Shown piece after piece: positions 18,215-28,240 of a stretch of DNA of 33,692 bases. Below the pieces are notes generated by a model, which worked only from the letters and a program-made list of their open reading frames with translations, was not told where the DNA came from and did no database searches. Positions within the stretch are counted from its first letter, which is position 1. Each line of letters starts with the position of its first letter. The DNA comes from Bacillota bacterium (lineage in GTDB: Bacteria > Bacillota > SHA-98 > UBA4971), in NCBI GenBank assembly GCA_029551185.1, contig JAKPFY010000143.1:1-33692 (forward strand). Reading direction: 5' to 3'. The position numbers and the translations under genes are program-made.

Positions 18215-19321
18215 TCACTGCTTTCGTCCCTTCATTCCTGTGTCAACTGCAAGGCAAGCTACATACTTCGCGGATTCCGCCAATTCCGGGGCAAGCGCCG
18301 AAAACCTTGCCTTCATCTGTTCCCTTCTGTGCCAAGCATCATTAACATGGCGGGAAAGAGAGTCCACGCAACAATCGTCTTGCGACAGTCCGGGCTTTTC
18401 GCCTACGATTGAAAGGAGTCCGTCCACTTTCGGATCGTATGACAAAGCAACAAAAGGAGTGGCTGTAGCTATTGCAAATACAAGCGAGTGATATCTCATG
18501 CCAATGGCGAAATCTGCGTCCTCCATAATAGACAGGATTTCTCCCGGCAACATGTGACAATCCAACATATATGCACGTTCCTGCATCAATTCGATACACG
18601 CCTGGCATATAGGAGCGTCTTGCCCCCTATGGAAAGGAACATACACAACAACCGCGCCATAGGCTTTCACCAGATCATCACAGGCTGCAGCCACAGCCTG
18701 GATATACCCGGGCACCTTAACCCAAGGACGCACAGAAACTATCACCAAAGGCCCCCCATGTGTGGGAATTCCGGAAGCATGCAAGAGTTCACTGCCCTTC
18801 CTTACCCCATCGCCGGGTTCAAGCCCGAAAGCCGGATCAGCTGCCACACACATTCCGGGACGGGTGACACCGAGGGATTGCAGGAGTTTCAGTGACGGCT
18901 CGTCCCTGACAACAATAGTCTCAACGAGATTGCCTACAGTCTTCACCAGAAATCTGCTGAACTTCAGGTTCAGAGGTCCAATCCCCTGAGCGTAGAAGAA
19001 AACAGGCTTCCTCATGGCCTTCGCTAAGGTTACCAGACCCAAATAATACGGGACTGACCGAGAGCTTGTGACATCTTGGAGGAGTCCGCCGCCTCCGCTG
19101 ATGAAGAGATCAGCGTCAGCAAGCTCCCTGGATATTCCTAAAAGATCAGTCCTGCTGACAGCTGAAACGTTGTGGAGCTTTTCTGTTAGAATGGCATTCT
19201 CAGACAGGACCACTATCTCCGGGTCAGGAGATACCTCCCTTAGGTGCTGAGTCATGGCTGCCAGAATGGCTTCATCGCCTATGTTTTGAAATCCAAAGTA
19301 GCCGGAAATAACAAACTTCAT
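18215..19321 (-). CDS. csaB: Polysaccharide pyruvyl transferase CsaB
   Basis: CsaB adds a ketal pyruvate to secondary cell wall polymers, creating the ligand for SLH-domain S-layer proteins. 368 residues, normal length. The N-terminus KFVISGYFGFQNIGDEAILAAM, FISGGGGLLQDVTS, FFYAQGIGPL and RYHSLVFAIATATPFVALSYDPK are typical. The frame stays open 64 codons upstream inside the previous gene, but ATG at 19319-19321 forms an ATGA overlap with that stop and matches the family start. Its presence implies an SLH-type S-layer or other pyruvylated wall polymer in this organism. It is followed by a TagA-family enzyme for the same type of polymer. Confidence 0.92.
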   Translation of the reverse strand: MKFVISGYFGFQNIGDEAILAAMTQHLREVSPDPEIVVLSENAILTEKLHNVSAVSRTDLLGISRELADADLFISGGGGLLQDVTSSRSVPYYLGLVTLAKAMRKPVFFYAQGIGPLNLKFSRFLVKTVGNLVETIVVRDEPSLKLLQSLGVTRPGMCVAADPAFGLEPGDGVRKGSELLHASGIPTHGGPLVIVSVRPWVKVPGYIQAVAAACDDLVKAYGAVVVYVPFHRGQDAPICQACIELMQERAYMLDCHMLPGEILSIMEDADFAIGMRYHSLVFAIATATPFVALSYDPKVDGLLSIVGEKPGLSQDDCCVDSLSRHVNDAWHRREQMKARFSALAPELAESAKYVACLAVDTGMKGRKQ

Positions 19322-21378
19322 TCTCCAAAGGGTTCCTCCTCCGGGACTTTTGAGCCTACTTTTGTTTTTCTCAGAACGTAAATGAAGATTGCGCTGATTG
19401 CAATCCCAATCACCCCGCCAAGTATTAATCCGTAAAGGGTTCTCCGAAGAGTCGCCATAATCGGGGTGTGTATATGGGAAAACGTGTTTATCATGGATAT
19501 CTGCCCTATACACCCTACAAGCGCAAGCGGCAAACTGAGCCTGAAATAGCCTGAAAGCGCCAGTGTCGCAGCAAGTATTAACGCAGGGTGTCCTATAAGA
19601 AATTCCTTGGTCCTTGGACGGAACACCAAGAGATTCTCGAGAAACCGTCTCATTCCCTCATCAAATTGGGGAATTGGCAGACCCAGATAGATATTGCCTG
19701 TTCGCAAAATATACACAAGGCCGCCTAACGCTACAACAGCCAGGACCAGGAGATGCCATATGCAAAGAGGCGTCATAAGCAAGTCCCTAAATGAGGCAAG
19801 AACGCCCCGGCTTGAGTCTTCCTCAAGTTGCTCATATCCTAAGAGATAACGCCAGCATATGACAGCTGCAAAGAGAATCGGGATGATGTGGGCAGCCTTT
19901 ACGCCCATGAACTTATCAAGGGACAACATGAAACTCCCGCTGGAAAGAGTGGCTGCGACAAGAAGCCCGCCCACAATTGATACACCTGAAGCCTTGAGCC
20001 ACAATAAGATAGCGTCCTTCAACTGAACACTCTCACCGCTATAGCTTCTCCACAACGATTTAGCGTACAATCCGCTTACTGTAAGAACAGGAAATACTAT
20101 CGCCCCACCGAGCGCAGCCAATTGTCTTGCAAAGGTTGCCTGCCCGGTTGACAGCAAAACCACATAAAGGATGACCCCTATCGCGAACAAGCCTAACTCG
20201 ATAGCGGGAGGAAAAGAAAACAAGGTATCAAGCAGGATAAACGCAAACCCCAAAATGCCGATGCCAACTAACGCAATAAGGTATCTGCCAGGGGTGTACT
20301 GCCTGAACGGCCGGGCTTGTCCTATGGAAAACCCTGATGCCTCAAGCCCCTCACCAATAGCCTGAATGTAACTGAGGTTTTTGTCAATAGCCTCCGCATC
20401 TCCTCTTGCCGCAGGGAAAGGACGAATATACATGACTCTCATGTTACGCTCACGGGCTGCGCGGGCAAATCTCTCCACAGCCTTGTCAAAAGGGATTTTC
20501 TCCATTTCCCGTTCAGTAATGCTGTGAACCCTTATCACGCCGGAACCCATGAGACGGGCGAACCGGCTGTCGCCTGTCTGAGATGCAAATTCCACTTGTC
20601 CGAAATCCATGGAATTCAGCAGCATCATATCTCGGACATCGCTTAGGTAGTTAGGGTACCCAAGGACTTCCATGCCCTCAAATATCATGAGGCTGACACT
20701 GTCCTTGTAGGGAATACGGTTGAAGAAGTAACTTATCTTGTGAGGAGTCGCACCCGGGTAGTTTCTGAGCCTCGCAACAATACGAAGCCCTGCTTTTCTC
20801 ACTTCATCGGCCTCGTTCGGATCCAGCCCGACATTGACCTTCTCCAGGTCAAGAACATCTCTTGATGTCTCAAGGAATGTCCCGAAGCGTTGAGATGAGA
20901 ATGAAGAAACACGCTCTCCTTCAAGCCTCACAGGCAGGATTTCGACTAAGTCCTCAAAGACTGCATCATCTCCGGGGAATATATAGGAGTTGCCTGCATA
21001 AAGGCGGGATTCATCTATCATCCGCCTAAGGGCAAAGTCGCTTACAGGCGCTAATCTGTCATATTCAAGGATCTGCCTGCCGCTGAACACGAATATTTGT
21101 CCCTTGTCCGCCATGTCCTTGATTGTGCGTTCACCAACAGCGACAGACGTAAGCCCTCTGTCTCTCGCTTCTCGAAGAAATGTGTCCAACGGATAACCTG
21201 CGTTCTGGCACAATACCTTAGCTGCCTTATAATCCATAACCAACTCTACGGTATTATTGGACTTTTCAACCTGCCCTCTTCCCCACAATATAACGATAGC
21301 GGAGATTACCGCTGCCACTGATATCCATACCCAAAGATTCTTTACACGCCTGGGTCCGGTCACAGAGCCCCACCCCAC
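19318..21378 (-). CDS. DUF5693 membrane protein (partner of CsaB)
   Basis: A protein of 686 residues of unknown function. One N-terminal TM (~15-33) is followed by a ~320-residue extracytoplasmic domain (~40-365) containing AGYPLDTFLREARDRGLTSV and VNVGLDPNEADEVRKAGL, which recalls a TIM-barrel-like or glycosidase-like fold, and then about ten TM segments (~365-675). The family DUF5693 is commonly found directly before csaB, as here (4-bp overlap), which suggests a role in wall polymer export or modification. The GTG at 21378 is the outermost start; GTG 21363 with GGGG close upstream is an alternative. Confidence 0.8.
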   Translation of the reverse strand: MGWGSVTGPRRVKNLWVWISVAAVISAIVILWGRGQVEKSNNTVELVMDYKAAKVLCQNAGYPLDTFLREARDRGLTSVAVGERTIKDMADKGQIFVFSGRQILEYDRLAPVSDFALRRMIDESRLYAGNSYIFPGDDAVFEDLVEILPVRLEGERVSSFSSQRFGTFLETSRDVLDLEKVNVGLDPNEADEVRKAGLRIVARLRNYPGATPHKISYFFNRIPYKDSVSLMIFEGMEVLGYPNYLSDVRDMMLLNSMDFGQVEFASQTGDSRFARLMGSGVIRVHSITEREMEKIPFDKAVERFARAARERNMRVMYIRPFPAARGDAEAIDKNLSYIQAIGEGLEASGFSIGQARPFRQYTPGRYLIALVGIGILGFAFILLDTLFSFPPAIELGLFAIGVILYVVLLSTGQATFARQLAALGGAIVFPVLTVSGLYAKSLWRSYSGESVQLKDAILLWLKASGVSIVGGLLVAATLSSGSFMLSLDKFMGVKAAHIIPILFAAVICWRYLLGYEQLEEDSSRGVLASFRDLLMTPLCIWHLLVLAVVALGGLVYILRTGNIYLGLPIPQFDEGMRRFLENLLVFRPRTKEFLIGHPALILAATLALSGYFRLSLPLALVGCIGQISMINTFSHIHTPIMATLRRTLYGLILGGVIGIAISAIFIYVLRKTKVGSKVPEEEPFGE

Positions 21379-21413
21379 TTTGCCGGAACGCCTACATCTG
21401 AAGAACGCTTTTC

Positions 21414-22166
21414 TTATGTGTTCTCTCCCGTGTCATCCAGCGTTCGCCCGATAATGCGCACGGCTTTATCTTCAATACTTATGTGACTAATCATCATAGG
21501 AACAGGAAGATCAGTCATGTCCAGCGAAAAGTCAAGACCTCTTAACAACCCGTCACTGATAGTGTAAGGAAGTGTCGTGTTACCCGCCTGAATATGATCT
21601 ACAGCATACCTGAGCCAAGTGCCGCCTCCTTCCGCAACGAACGTGCCGTCAAGACTCACAGGGATTTCTATACCGACTACACTTACACTGCCTCTCACTG
21701 TAACTCGACCTGGACTCAACTCAACAAGGACAGACTCCGGCACACCCTCGAGCCCACGAATATATCTATTGAGATCGTTCTCAGTAATTACTACTTCAGC
21801 TTGACCTTGCCCAACACGGGACAGAGCAAAGCGCCCCTCCCCGGTCAAGGCTTGCATATGAACAAGAATGTCCCTTGCGTCAACCACGAGAGAGTCAACC
21901 CTAAGGCCTTCCATGAAAAGGCCTTTGCAGTCAATGCTGATAGAATCCACGCTTCCTGAAGAAACTAAACTGATTACAGGAAACGTTCTTAAGCGAATTC
22001 TGACAGATTCAATCCTGTCTACGCTTGATCTTATCGCATCTTCCAATCGGGACTCAATTATGCGTGGAACCGCCAACTCAAAGATTAGCGCTATGCCAAT
22101 GACAACGCTAAGAATAATTATAACAAGGGATGTGCCTCCTCGTCTGCGATATTTCAACCGCGACAC
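21414..22166 (-). CDS. DUF2993 (LmeA-like) membrane-anchored protein
   Basis: About 250 residues. A basic N-terminus (SRLKYRRRGG) and one TM helix (SLVIIILSVVIGIALIF) anchor it, with the rest outside. The extracellular part fits DUF2993: repeated 'SVDSISIDCKGLFMEGLRVDSLVVDARDI'-type strands, then ITENDLNRYI and the closing strand pattern. Actinobacterial members (LmeA) act on lipoglycans; in Bacillota the function is unknown, but the csaB neighbourhood suggests lipid- or polymer-linked wall biology. The frame is open into prfB; GTG at 22166 with AGGAG at 7 nt is preferred (TTG 22157 is an alternative). Confidence 0.8.
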   Translation of the reverse strand: MSRLKYRRRGGTSLVIIILSVVIGIALIFELAVPRIIESRLEDAIRSSVDRIESVRIRLRTFPVISLVSSGSVDSISIDCKGLFMEGLRVDSLVVDARDILVHMQALTGEGRFALSRVGQGQAEVVITENDLNRYIRGLEGVPESVLVELSPGRVTVRGSVSVVGIEIPVSLDGTFVAEGGGTWLRYAVDHIQAGNTTLPYTISDGLLRGLDFSLDMTDLPVPMMISHISIEDKAVRIIGRTLDDTGENT

Positions 22167-22179
22167 TCCTTGACTCCTT

Positions 22180-23290
22180 TCACGATTTGCCAATCTTCGC
22201 TCGAGATCTGAGATAAGTCTCGATAAACTCGTCAATATCGCCGTCCATAACCGCCTGAACATTACCTGTCTCAATCCCTGTTCGGTGGTCCTTTACCATA
22301 GTGTAAGGCTGGAACACATATGACCTTATCTGGCTCCCCCAGGCAATCTCCCTTTGCTCACCTTGAAGTTCACCGAGTCTCTTCTCCTTCTCAGCCTCAA
22401 GGTGCTCAAACAATCTGGCTTTTAGGATCCTCATCGCGGTAATCCTGTTTTGATATTGGGACCTTTCGTTTTGACATTGCACGACTATTCCGGTGGGGAT
22501 ATGCGTTATTCTGACAGCTGATTCAGTCTTATTCACATGCTGCCCGCCTGCTCCGCCCGACTTATAGGTATCTATTTTCAAGTCTTCAGGATCTATCTCA
22601 ACTTCCACATCCTCCGGAATGTCCGGGATCACATCAACAGACGCAAATGAAGTATGCCGCCTGGCGTTAGCGTCAAAAGGCGATATTCTGACGAGGCGAT
22701 GCACTCCTTTTTCAGCCTTCAGGTATCCGAAAGCATTCCTTCCGCTAATCAAGACTGTCGCGCTCTTAATTCCGGCCTCATCTCCCGGCAGGCAATCAGT
22801 AATCTCTGTATCGTACCCGCGTTTCTCAGCCCATTTCAGGTACATACGAAGAAGCATCTCCGCCCAATCCTGAGATTCTGTTCCCCCTGCACCCGGATGT
22901 ATCGAAAGAATAGCATTGGAACCATCATATTCGCCGCTTAATAGGTGAGCAACCTCAAGACCCGAGACAATTCTTCCCAAAGACTCAACGCCTTTTTCAA
23001 TCTCATCTTCAACTGAATTGTCTCCTTCGTCTATCGCCAAATTCAGAAGGGTCCAAAGGTCTTCAGTTTTGGCCATTGTTTCTTTCCAAGCCTCAACGTC
23101 TTCCTTAAGCCTGCTTGCTCGCTGGAGCGTTTTCTTGGCTTCGTCAGGTTCGTCCCAGAAACCGGGATCAGCCATTATCTTTTCAAGGTCTTTGAGTTGC
23201 GCTGACTTCGTGTCAATTTCAAAGATAACCCCTCATCTTTTCCACTCTGGCCTTAAGATCCGCTAAGACCGGCTTAATCTCACTGAGCAC
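22180..23290 (-). CDS. prfB: Peptide chain release factor 2, expressed by programmed +1 frameshift
   Basis: RF2 ends translation at UGA and UAA. The gene is in two frames: codons 1-23 (GTG at 23288-23290, LSEIKPVLADLKARVEKMRGYL) end in an in-frame TGA at 23219-23221; after slipping +1 on CTT, translation continues (EIDTKSAQLKDLEKIMADPGFW) to 22180, giving about 369 residues, the normal RF2 length. The anticodon-like SPF motif (RISPFDANARR) and the catalytic GGQ (SGGAGGQHVNK) are present. It follows secA by 5 bp, the same order as in Bacillus. Confidence 0.95.
23219..23233 (-). promoter_or_regulatory. prfB: prfB programmed frameshift site
   Basis: Minus strand AGGGGTTATCTTTGA: an internal Shine-Dalgarno element (AGGGG, 23229-23233), the slippery CTT codon (23222-23224) and the UGA stop (23219-23221). 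This is the autoregulatory signal of bacterial RF2 with one change from the common AGGGGGTATCTTTGA. Low RF2 favours the shift. Confidence 0.93.
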
Positions 23291-23295
23291 GTTAG

Positions 23296-25989
23296 CTACA
23301 CACCCTTTCCACAGCACTTCTTGTATTTCTTTCCGCTGCCGCATGGACAGGGATCATTTCTCCCTACCTTTTTCACCCGACGCTGCTCAACTTTGGGAGC
23401 AGCGTCTTCACTGCTGCCGGAGGTTGCGTTAATGGTGAACCGTTTAGCCTTCGGCTGCTTCTCCCCGCGTTCATCACTTACAGCCACCCTTGACATCCAT
23501 ACCACGACATCATCACGGATATTGGCTTTTAAATCCTCAAACATCTGCCAGCTTTCTATTTGATACTCAAGAAGAGGATCCTTCTGCCCGTACGCCCTGA
23601 GCCCAATCCCTTCCCTGAGATCATCCATAGCCTGGAGATGGTCGATCCACTTGGAATCAATAATCCTTAGCATGACAAGTTTCTCCATGACCCGCATGCG
23701 TTCTTGGCCAATTGCTTCCTCACGCGCTTCATAAGATCCGGCAGCAAGGTTCATTATAAAGTCGTCAAGTTCGGGGCGGGCCTTTCCCTCCAGATCAGAA
23801 GGTCCGATAGGAGGTCGAAGCATGAATGTCTGATTCAACTTGTCTGCCAGCCCTCGAAGGTCCCACTCTTCCTGGAATATCTTCTCGTTAGCGTATATGT
23901 CCAGGATTTCTCGGACCACCTCGGACATCATTTCCATGATCCTGTTTCTTAGGTCTTTTCCTTGAACTACTTTACGCCTGTCATCATAGATGACCTCACG
24001 CTGCTTATTCATGACGTCATCATATTCAAGGACCTGTTTCCTTATGTCGAAGTTATGTCCCTCAACTCGTTTCTGCGCAGTCTCAATTGACCGGGCTATT
24101 CGCGGGTGTTCTATGGGCATATCTTCTTCCCACCCGAGACGGTCCATTATCCCGGTTATCAACTCCCCGCCGAACAGTCGCATAAGATCATCTTCCAGTG
24201 AAACATAGAACCTGGACGCCCCGGGATCTCCTTGCCTTCCTGAACGTCCTCTGAGTTGATTGTCAATTCTGCGGCTTTCATGACGCTCAGTGCCGATGAT
24301 AAAGAGTCCGCCAAGCTCTACGACTTTTTCGTGTTCTCCTCTGCACTCAGCCTTAGCTTCCTCCAGAAGCTCCTGATACTCGTTCCTGGCTTGAAGCACC
24401 TCCGGATCTTCCGTGGGGAAATGCTCTGCAGCTTCAGCCACTACCTCGCCTGAATATCCTTTGGCGCGCAGTTTCTGCTTAGCAACATACTCGGGGTTGC
24501 CTCCTAATACAATATCTGTGCCTCTGCCTGCCATATTCGTGGCAATGGTCACTGCCCCCAACCTACCTGCCTGTGCCACTATCTCTGCTTCACGTTCGTG
24601 ATGCTTCGCATTGAGGACTTGATGCTTAATTCCCCTTCGTCTAAGCATTTCACTTAAGCGCTCTGACTTTTCTATGGATATGGTCCCGACAAGGATAGGT
24701 TGGCCTGTCTTGTGTATTTCCTCGATTTCATCAACAATCGCAGCAAACTTTGACTTTTCAGTCTTAAAGATGACATCCGGATGGTCGGTGCGGATCATAG
24801 GAAGATGTGTAGGAAGAACGACAACATCAAGTCCATATATCTTGCTGAACTCCTCTTCTTCCGTAGCTGCTGTTCCAGTCATCCCCGCCAGTTTTTGATA
24901 CATACGGAAGTAATTCTGAAAAGTGATTGTGGCCAAGGTCAGGCTTTCTCGTTCTACTTTAATGCCTTCCTTTGCCTCAATAGCCTGGTGGAGCCCGTTG
25001 CTGTACCGCCTCCCGAACATAAGCCTACCGGTAAATTCGTCCACTATGATTGCTTGGCCGTCTTTTACAATATAGTCTCTGTCACGACGCATAAGAGCGT
25101 GAGCCCTCAGCGCCTGGTTTAAGTGATGCATCAGCTCTATGTTAGACTCATCGGAAAGGTTGTCCAGCCCCAGCATACGCTCGGCTTTCTCGACCCCCTC
25201 GTCAGTTAAGGCTACCGTGTTTGCCTTTTCGTCAACTGTATAATCCTCATCTCGCTTCAACCGTGGGATGAGCCTGGCAAATTGGCGGTAGAGATCAGTG
25301 GACTCCTCTGCTTGTCCGGAGATAATCAGAGGGGTTCTGGCCTCGTCTATCAGGATACTGTCTACCTCATCGACAATCGCGTAATTAAGTTCTCCCTGTA
25401 CCATCTCGTCCTCGGAGGCGACCATGTTATCACGAAGGTAATCAAATCCAAACTCGTTATTAGTTCCATAGGTTATATCTGCAGAATATGCCGCCCTTCG
25501 TTCAGCATAATCAAGGCCGTGGATTATGACGCCCACCTTGAGTCCAAGGAACTTATAGATTGTACCCATCCATTCTGCGTCACGCCTGGCCAGGTAATCA
25601 TTAACTGTGACAATATGAACACCCTTCCCTGTCAGGGCATTAAGATACGCAGGCAGAGTCGCAGCCAGAGTCTTACCTTCTCCTGTCTTCATTTCAGCGA
25701 TTCGCCCTTCATGGAGGACTACCCCTCCCATGATCTGTTCGTCAAAGTGACGTTGGTCCAGCACTCTGACTGCAGCTTCACGGACCACGGCGAACGCCTC
25801 AGGAAGAAGTTCATCCAGTGTCTCACCGTTATCCAGCCTTGTTTTGAACTCAAAGGTCTTAGATGCAAGTTCATGGTTGGATAGCCCGGAAACCTCGGGT
25901 TCCAAAGCGGATACTTGTTCCGCTATCGCCCTCAGCCTTCTCAGTTCTCTTTCGTTTGTATCAAAAGTCCTTTTCAGGAACCCAAGCAC
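23296..25989 (-). CDS. secA: Preprotein translocase ATPase SecA
   Basis: Motor of Sec-dependent protein export. 897 residues, full length. N-terminal [16 protein letters not shown], Walker A in EMKTGEGKT (99-107), DEAD-type [42 protein letters not shown], and a C-terminal zinc-binding SEC-C motif ([13 protein letters not shown]) that contacts SecB or phospholipid. GTG at 25987-25989 with GAGGGG at 8 nt. First gene of the long operon and preceded by the promoter at 26107-26135. Confidence 0.98.
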   Translation of the reverse strand: MLGFLKRTFDTNERELRRLRAIAEQVSALEPEVSGLSNHELASKTFEFKTRLDNGETLDELLPEAFAVVREAAVRVLDQRHFDEQIMGGVVLHEGRIAEMKTGEGKTLAATLPAYLNALTGKGVHIVTVNDYLARRDAEWMGTIYKFLGLKVGVIIHGLDYAERRAAYSADITYGTNNEFGFDYLRDNMVASEDEMVQGELNYAIVDEVDSILIDEARTPLIISGQAEESTDLYRQFARLIPRLKRDEDYTVDEKANTVALTDEGVEKAERMLGLDNLSDESNIELMHHLNQALRAHALMRRDRDYIVKDGQAIIVDEFTGRLMFGRRYSNGLHQAIEAKEGIKVERESLTLATITFQNYFRMYQKLAGMTGTAATEEEEFSKIYGLDVVVLPTHLPMIRTDHPDVIFKTEKSKFAAIVDEIEEIHKTGQPILVGTISIEKSERLSEMLRRRGIKHQVLNAKHHEREAEIVAQAGRLGAVTIATNMAGRGTDIVLGGNPEYVAKQKLRAKGYSGEVVAEAAEHFPTEDPEVLQARNEYQELLEEAKAECRGEHEKVVELGGLFIIGTERHESRRIDNQLRGRSGRQGDPGASRFYVSLEDDLMRLFGGELITGIMDRLGWEEDMPIEHPRIARSIETAQKRVEGHNFDIRKQVLEYDDVMNKQREVIYDDRRKVVQGKDLRNRIMEMMSEVVREILDIYANEKIFQEEWDLRGLADKLNQTFMLRPPIGPSDLEGKARPELDDFIMNLAAGSYEAREEAIGQERMRVMEKLVMLRIIDSKWIDHLQAMDDLREGIGLRAYGQKDPLLEYQIESWQMFEDLKANIRDDVVVWMSRVAVSDERGEKQPKAKRFTINATSGSSEDAAPKVEQRRVKKVGRNDPCPCGSGKKYKKCCGKGV

Positions 25990-26037
25990 TGACCTATCCC
26001 CTCTTCCTTTGCAAGGTTTACGTGTACATAACCAAAA

Positions 26038-26067
26038 GTCCCATTAGTTCGATATCGATGTTGGGAC
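26038..26067 (-). promoter_or_regulatory. Inverted repeat in the secA leader
   Basis: Arms GTCCCA / TGGGAC (6 bp) enclose the palindrome TCGATATCGA. It lies within the ~110-nt leader between the predicted transcription start and the secA start codon; no T tract follows, so it is not a terminator. Confidence 0.45.
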
Positions 26068-26106
26068 AGTTACATAGATTCTCTTGAACCTGTAAAACGC
26101 GAGTCA

Positions 26107-26135
26107 ATTATATCATTTACCTTTTTGAGCAGCAA
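26107..26135 (-). promoter_or_regulatory. Sigma-A promoter of secA and the following operon
   Basis: Minus strand TTGCTG (26130-26135), 17-bp spacer, TATAAT (26107-26112) with an extended -10 TG one base upstream (TGATATAAT). The -35 is weak, the -10 perfect. Transcription should start near 26100. Confidence 0.65.
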
Positions 26136-26299
26136 CTGCGCATCATAAGGCCTCGCTGCTCTTTGCAACATTCATGGCTTACCTATGCAGTGAGCTGATT
26201 GCCGCTTTCCCTTAGACAGGAACGACACAGGAACCTTTGGATTATGGCTCAGTGAGGTATTTTTCGGTGAAAGGGCCTAAATTGATGATATTTGCTATA

Positions 26300-28198
26300 T
26301 CAACCGTTATCGGATAGCCTTCTCCAGATTGTGCTTCGACTGACTCCCAGTAGTCGAGAAGCTTGAGTCTTGTCTCCTCCTACTCGTTGTAAGACTTGGC
26401 GCATGATTTCCTCTTCCATTTGCCTTAATCCACCTTCTATGGATACAGTAACACTGTTCGTGGGAATGGAAGGTTTCTCCGCCTCTGCACAGGGTTTAAG
26501 GAGTCTAAGGACATCATGCCTGGCAATTTTGTCGGCGTCAACTGCGACTGCAAGTCTCTCACAGATATTCCTCAACTCCCGAACATTCCCTGGCCATGTA
26601 TAACCCTCCAGAACTTCCAACGCTTCGTCAGTAAAGGTTTTTGGGGCCTCCTTCAGATCCGCACCATAAACTTGGAGAAAGTAAGAAGCTAATAAAGACA
26701 CGTCACAAAACCGCTCTCTTAGTGGCGGAATAGTGATATTGAGAACATTTAGCCGATAGTACAAGTCTGCCCTGAATGTACCGTCGTTTACTAATTTCTT
26801 AAGATTCCTATGAGTAGCTGCAATTACTCGAACGTCTACTGGAATTATCCGCTTTCCGCCTAACGGCATAACTTCACGCTGTTCAAGCACACGAAGCAGC
26901 CTTGCTTGAGTAGACATGCACATGTCGCCGATCTCGTCCAAGAATATCGTTCCTCCATGGGCAAGTTCAAAAAGCCCTGGCTTACCGCCTTTTCGCGAAC
27001 CCGTGAATGCTCCTTCCTCATATCCGAAGAGTTCACTTTCCAGCAAACTCTCAGGTAAAGCCGCACAATTTATGGCAACAAAGGGTCCGTCCGAGCGACG
27101 GCTTTCATTATGAATGCTCTGAGCAAATAATTCCTTGCCTGTCCCCGTTTCACCAATAATGAGAACCGTGGATTCTGTCGCCGCGAATTTCTTCGCTAAG
27201 TCAACTGCGCCATACATATTGTCATCCTTTGTAAGGATATCATCGAAAGTATGTTTCGCCACGTGCCCGCTTAGATAGAGTTTACGCCTTGCCTCTTTTT
27301 CGACTTCCTGAATACGGACAACATCTTGGAAAGTGAAGACAGCCCCAACAACCTCGCGATCTACGGTAATAGGGATACGGTTGCCTACGATTACAGTATT
27401 GCCGATGCGTTGGATTCTTCCAAGATCAGAGCGTCTGCTTGACCTAACGAGGTCAAAGCCGATTTCAGGAACTACCTCCGTTATATGTTTCCCGAGAGCT
27501 TTGTCAGTACTTATTCCCAACAGTCGTCCTGCGATAGGATTAAAAGCCTTGATAACGCCATTTTGATCTATGGCCATTATTCCCTCATACGCGAAGTCCA
27601 GGATCGCCTGAAGCTCTTCAGCTCTTTGACGTTCGTGTCTGCGAACCGCAGCTACATGTTTAGCTTCTTCGAGAGCTTTAACGATAGCTTCCTTTCCGGA
27701 TTCAATCAAGACCCCCTTTGCACCGTATCTTGACGCAATTTTTGTGGCAATTGCATCACCGACAATAACCCTAAGACCACCTTCAATTGCCGATGCAATT
27801 TGCTCATCAGCACTGCCTTCACTCTCAAGGTAGATGAATTTTAATGAAACTCCGAGAATATCTTCAACAGACTCTGTACCATAGATAATATTCCGAAAAC
27901 CGACAACGCCTATCACATCTTGAAATTGCTTTGCGCTGTGAATAGCTCTTACAATATCAAATCCTGTCACTTGGATAGAGACTACAGGCACGTCTACAGC
28001 CTTCTCAATCGCAAGGGCTGTCCCACCCCTGCTGATAATTACATCCATATCTTGATCCTGCATTTTCTGAGCGATTTTGACACCTGCGCCGAGGTCTCCC
28101 TCATAGATGTCGATTTGCTCATTTAAATCTTTGCATACTTCGTGTGCAAGATTAGCCAGATCCGGATAAGGTGCGATAAGGCCAACTCTAAAGCTCAT
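26300..28198 (-). CDS. Sigma-54-dependent activator with PrpR-N sensor and PAS domain
   Basis: 632 residues. Domains: PrpR N-terminal sensor (~1-185, with DVIISRGGTALAIEKAVDVPVV), PAS (~195-300, DFAYEGIMAIDQNGVIKAFNPIAG), AAA+ sigma-54 interaction domain (~320-560) and a C-terminal Fis-type HTH (608-627, KTQASRLLGVSRSTIWRRL). AAA+ motifs: Walker A GETGTGKE (349-356), GAFTGS (396-401; the usual last residue is Ala), Walker B IFLDE (418-422), and the ADLYYRL segment (477-483). It should activate RNA polymerase-sigma-54 promoters in response to a small ligand bound by the PrpR-N domain, most likely those of the adjacent catabolic genes. Of two adjacent ATGs the second (28198) has AGGAGG at 6 nt. 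Confidence 0.92.
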   Translation of the reverse strand: MSFRVGLIAPYPDLANLAHEVCKDLNEQIDIYEGDLGAGVKIAQKMQDQDMDVIISRGGTALAIEKAVDVPVVSIQVTGFDIVRAIHSAKQFQDVIGVVGFRNIIYGTESVEDILGVSLKFIYLESEGSADEQIASAIEGGLRVIVGDAIATKIASRYGAKGVLIESGKEAIVKALEEAKHVAAVRRHERQRAEELQAILDFAYEGIMAIDQNGVIKAFNPIAGRLLGISTDKALGKHITEVVPEIGFDLVRSSRRSDLGRIQRIGNTVIVGNRIPITVDREVVGAVFTFQDVVRIQEVEKEARRKLYLSGHVAKHTFDDILTKDDNMYGAVDLAKKFAATESTVLIIGETGTGKELFAQSIHNESRRSDGPFVAINCAALPESLLESELFGYEEGAFTGSRKGGKPGLFELAHGGTIFLDEIGDMCMSTQARLLRVLEQREVMPLGGKRIIPVDVRVIAATHRNLKKLVNDGTFRADLYYRLNVLNITIPPLRERFCDVSLLASYFLQVYGADLKEAPKTFTDEALEVLEGYTWPGNVRELRNICERLAVAVDADKIARHDVLRLLKPCAEAEKPSIPTNSVTVSIEGGLRQMEEEIMRQVLQRVGGDKTQASRLLGVSRSTIWRRLSDNG

Positions 28199-28240
28199 CA
28201 TACGCCTCCTAGTACCTGTCACTTAGACGAGTGCAGCGAT

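Larger units (their letters stand above)
25990..26299. other. Intergenic region between the sigma-54 activator gene and secA
   Basis: 310 bp. It holds the secA promoter and a leader hairpin (listed separately). Near 26121-26175 an inverted repeat (GAGCAGC / GCTGCTC) overlaps the -35 region. No clear terminator of the upstream activator gene is visible. Confidence 0.6.

Noticed and set aside
25282-25884. Plus-strand frame of 200 codons inside secA
   Set aside because: Entirely antisense to secA, whose motifs are unmistakable; no ribosome site or protein-like features.
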